Assembly: GCA_023512835.1 (NCBI GenBank) | Contig: CM042086.1 | Span: 13,404,309-13,468,308, forward strand | DNA from: Taxillus chinensis | Lineage: Eukaryota; Streptophyta; Magnoliopsida; Santalales; Loranthaceae | Length of the DNA stretch: 64,000 bases | Reading direction: 5' to 3' | Shown: one piece after another, positions 60,395 to 64,000 of the stretch | Position numbering within the stretch: the first letter of the stretch is position 1 | Layout of the letters: every line of letters begins with the position of its first letter | The notes under the pieces: generated by a model | What the model was told of the DNA's origin: nothing | The model's input: the letters and a program-made list of their open reading frames with translations, nothing else | Database searches by the model: none | Translations under genes and position numbers: made by a program

Positions 60395-61488
60395 TTTATG
60401 TTGTTCTTATTGCTTTTTATTTAATTTCTTTTTTAAAAAATGAATTTTCTTTGTAATCTTATGAATTTTCAGGGGCCACTCCAGTAAAGTAGTAGTCGGT
60501 GAGCATCCAAATAATTATGTATTAAATGTTTTTCAAACAATAATAAAGCATAATTAACTTTCAAACATGTGTATATCCATTGATTTTTTCATCCGATTTA
60601 ATATTACGGCCCAAAAGGTTTTATGAGTTAACTTAAAATTAAGAGAAAATTTATTTGTATGTTCTAAGTTGTCGTGCACACACTGTATTTTATTAGTTTA
60701 ATTTATTAGTCAAATTCTAAGATACATCAACATGGCTAATAGAAAATTTTTTATTTATGAAAAATAATTTGTTATACCCAACTTTAATAAGATTCTTTAT
60801 TTTAATTTTATTTATATTAAAATAATATTTTTTTAATGAAGAGTCAATAAGACTGAGAGAGAAAAATAAAATAAAAAATAATAAATAAAGATTGAATAAT
60901 TGGTTTTTATTGTTAAAGAGTAACTGTATCAAATTTTATTGAAATAAAATTTTATTGGAATATTTTTTTTAGATTTAAAAAAAATAGTCTTTTATAATTA
61001 ATTTAATATATGTATTGTTTTTTATTTTTCAAGCACAGGCGCTGCGCTGCGTGTTTGCCAATCATGCGTAGGAACAAAGCATAGAAACGGTTCAATTGAG
61101 GTCGCGTGTATTTTGCTGCTTCCGCTCCATTGGAATGAATGAAATTTACTGAGTTTTGTTTTTAAATTTTAATTTTTTATTATTATTATTATTATTATTA
61201 TCGGGGTGACAAAACGATTCCATTTTAAGTCATGTGTTCTTAACGGTGCTCATTTGGCTGTTTCAGCTCCAATGAATCTTATTTGAGTTTTAGCTGGCTC
61301 CGGGGTTGGATGTGACCAAACCTAATTAAAGAGGTATATCAAAGTTTAATTTAAATAACAACAGATATTAAATTTAAATAATGAAATTATTATTTAAAAT
61401 AATTGTTGATTATTATAAAATATCACAATTCTATAAAATATTAATATTACTTGACTTTTAGTTTTATGAAAACTCGTTAGTCTGTGTT

Positions 61489-61524
<36 letters not shown>

Positions 61525-64000
61525 ATATTTGATTTAACTTGATTTTTGATAAGCTACCATGCGTCGGTATTTTATAACATTAATTGTAATTATGAAATTT
61601 GGGAAGTAATGGAAGATGGGTAACAACCGCCACTCCGCCAGGTCCACCACCGCATTAATTATGGTGCAGATGTTGTTGGGAACAACTTCGTTTTGATTTT
61701 ACATCAGTGATACCCGAATTAACCACATAAAAAATTAAAATTACATTAAAAAGTAAAAACGTACGAAAACATGATATAATGACCTCTTCATAGTCGACTA
61801 TAATTCTCTCTCATAATATAATTTGTACAGTAAAATTGTCGCATGCTGAAGTGTTAAAAAACGTTACAACCCGACGCCCAAAGTCAAAGTTCAGGACTAC
61901 TTTTAACCCTGCTCACCTGTGCTCAAAGTTCAAGAGAAAACAAAGGAGATATGTAAGTGCATCTTTCTAACTATAGACATATGTATGCGGTAGGATTTAT
62001 TTTAAGACAATATTCTAATTTCTTTTAGGTGTTAATTATAAGTTCATTGATACTACGTAAATGCACGTAGAAAGTCACTTATCTTATTTCAAGCTTCTAA
62101 AATTTGAGAATGTAACTTTATATGGCAAATTAAATAATTAATTGCAAATGATTATTGTCAAACAGAAAACATTAATCAAGTTTGAGTATATAGAGTATAT
62201 AGATGGACATTAAAAGTGCCTTCTTAAATAAGTTGCTTCCAAAAGAGGTATATTTTGAGTGATCCTTAGGTTTTTCTAGCCCTAACTCTAATCAAGTTTG
62301 GCTATTAATTACCAACTTATCAAGGTTAGGATTGACATGCTTAAACTCTTTCTATAAGCTTATTTCAAAAGACCACTCTATGAAGCTATTAAAGTAGGCT
62401 AGTCTCAACTTCTTTTTGAAAATTCTTATGTTTTTGCTAGTTTGATTAAATTCACATCTAACAACCTTTCTCTATCCAAATTAAAATTCCTACAAAAAAT
62501 AAATTTATAATTTATTTAGTCAAAATTGGATTCCTTTAAAAAAGGTTAATTACCGTCTAATTAATTAACACATTTGACCATTTATTAAGACTAAACAAAT
62601 TTGATGCCTCATATGGATTCCATCCATATAATCACAACCCAAAGAGACTAAAATAAAAACTCAAAACAAAATACAATTTATAGCTTTAAAAATGGCCACA
62701 TAAAAATAAAATTAAAAAAAAGACCTTCATCTTGGGCTTCGGTTGGCCCAAACTAAAGAGGCAAGGACATAAGAGATTTTTCATACTTCTATCATTTGGA
62801 AGAAAGCCTAACTCATCTTTTTATCCATTAAAGCTTCTTCAACCTTTTTCCTATATGTTTCTATACCTTAATATAGGAAGCCAAATATATATTGTAATTG
62901 CTCCAACCTTCTCTATAATTAACTCTCCAAAATGAGTAGCTACTTTTACTCTTGTTATATATATTTTATTATTTAAATTCTTGTAATGGTTATGTTTTGT
63001 AACTCCCCAAAATCTTAGTAATCGCTCTTGTAAAGGTCATATTGTAAAAAATAATAAAATATTCTATAGTTAAATAAAATAGGGAGCATGACTGTAATAG
63101 ATAATATAAAAGTAGTTAATTAAAATAAAGAAAATGAATAAAAAGCATGATGGAAAATGCTCTTAGGTTGTTATCGTGCCAGAATTGGATTGCTATAGCT
63201 TGCTAGTTTGGTGGTCCCGCTGCCTCACCTCTACATTGTCATCGTGATCATACCAAAGTTGTTTGACCTTCGTGGCATGATAATCACTCTTTCGTTATAC
63301 CATCAAGCTTCGGTCACCCCGTGCAAAATATGAAATTTGTCTAAATAAAAAGATAAAAAAGAGATGGAAAGAAAAAAAGTTGAGAAAAAAATATTTTCTA
63401 TAATTAAGATTGTGGGCTAGAGTACAAAAAGGGTGGGAAAAGTATGCAAAATTATTTTTTATAGATGGGTTAAGAGGTGAAAAAAGGTAAAAAGAAAATT
63501 TCATTACATCATTACCAATTTTACCCTTACTTCTTAGTAGATATGAAAAAACTAGAATGTTTGTACGTCTCGTGATAAAAATCAATTTACATCATAATGC
63601 TAATGGCGTCATGGTAACTATTGACTACTTGTTTGAATAACTTTACACCACAAATCATGTTTCCTACAATGGTGGAACTCCATCGGAATTGATTAAGTTT
63701 GGCGGCACCAAACTTCAACAATGACTCCTTGTGGCATGGTTGTCTCATCTATTTTATCGTGATTGTTGATTGATCTCAATCTCCAAGTACCAAGCCATTG
63801 AAATCACAGTATAAAACGTAGATGTTATTGAAAATGGGGGCAAATTGGAGGGTAAGGAACCATGCCCATTTAAAAAAATTATTTAGCCTAACTAAACCAA
63901 TATATATCCATACCAATTGAAATTTCTTCAATGGCATTATCAAATGAAAACATATACTTTCTTGCTAGCCCAAGTTTCATTTTAAAACAAAAAACAAATT
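60395..64000. other. AT-rich spacer, no gene seen
   Basis: Includes (TTA)n at about 61177-61201 and TATATATATATGTG(TG)n at about 61491-61522. 61900-63060 and 63160-63800 are less simple in sequence and may be old transposon remains, but no terminal repeats, primer site or coding motif could be recognised. Confidence 0.5.

Noticed and set aside
62732..62935. 67-aa plus-strand ORF in the last spacer
   Set aside because: Short, no recognised motif, AT-rich; may be worn transposon sequence.

Overview
This is nuclear DNA from a flowering plant, most likely a core eudicot. The genes have many short exons with GT-AG introns (one GC-AG), the spacers are very AT-rich with long (TA)n and (GA)n microsatellites, and most products have close Arabidopsis relatives. 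Species cannot be named from the sequence. I see no prokaryotic, organellar or viral block and no CRISPR array. Seven of the eight protein genes belong to recognisable plant families.

Layout. (1) 374-9173, plus: 3' three quarters of an STT3 oligosaccharyltransferase subunit (STT3A-type); its 5' end lies before the window. (2) 10492-16045, minus and convergent with STT3: a complete DUF810/MUN-like gene with one GC-AG intron and a SINE in its first intron. (3) 16.0-31.7 kb: repeat-rich spacer with a decayed Ty1/copia relic, an LTR-like stretch and two terminal-inverted-repeat-like elements, each carrying a GC-rich core. (4) 31687-32424, minus: intronless DREB-type AP2/ERF factor. (5) 32.4-38.8 kb: AT-rich spacer. 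(6) 38816-41909, plus: CRS2-associated factor (CAF1-type), a chloroplast group II intron splicing factor. (7) 45809-47386, plus: NINJA-family jasmonate co-repressor adaptor. (8) 49662-53678, plus: two-domain plastid-type glyoxalase I. (9) 55359-58825, plus: Bin3/MePCE-like RNA methyltransferase. (10) 59857-60234, plus: small intronless gene of unknown function. (11) 60.2-64 kb: AT-rich spacer.

The genes are not a cluster or pathway; they are unlinked housekeeping and regulatory functions (ER N-glycosylation, a MUN-like protein, transcription, plastid splicing, jasmonate signalling, methylglyoxal detoxification, RNA capping). The DUF810 and CAF1 genes match what I recall as adjacent Arabidopsis loci (At2g20010 and At2g20020), so they look like a conserved pair that is here separated by about 23 kb of repeats and one ERF gene.

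The points most worth a second look are small-scale: the ERF has Thr in place of a DNA-contacting Arg of the AP2 domain; the SINE has clear target-site duplications; two small transposons appear to carry GC-rich foreign cores; an STT3 intron holds a three-copy tandem repeat in which one copy contains a long (TA)n tract; and an unknown small gene lies at 59.9 kb. I found no convincing previously undescribed multi-gene system.
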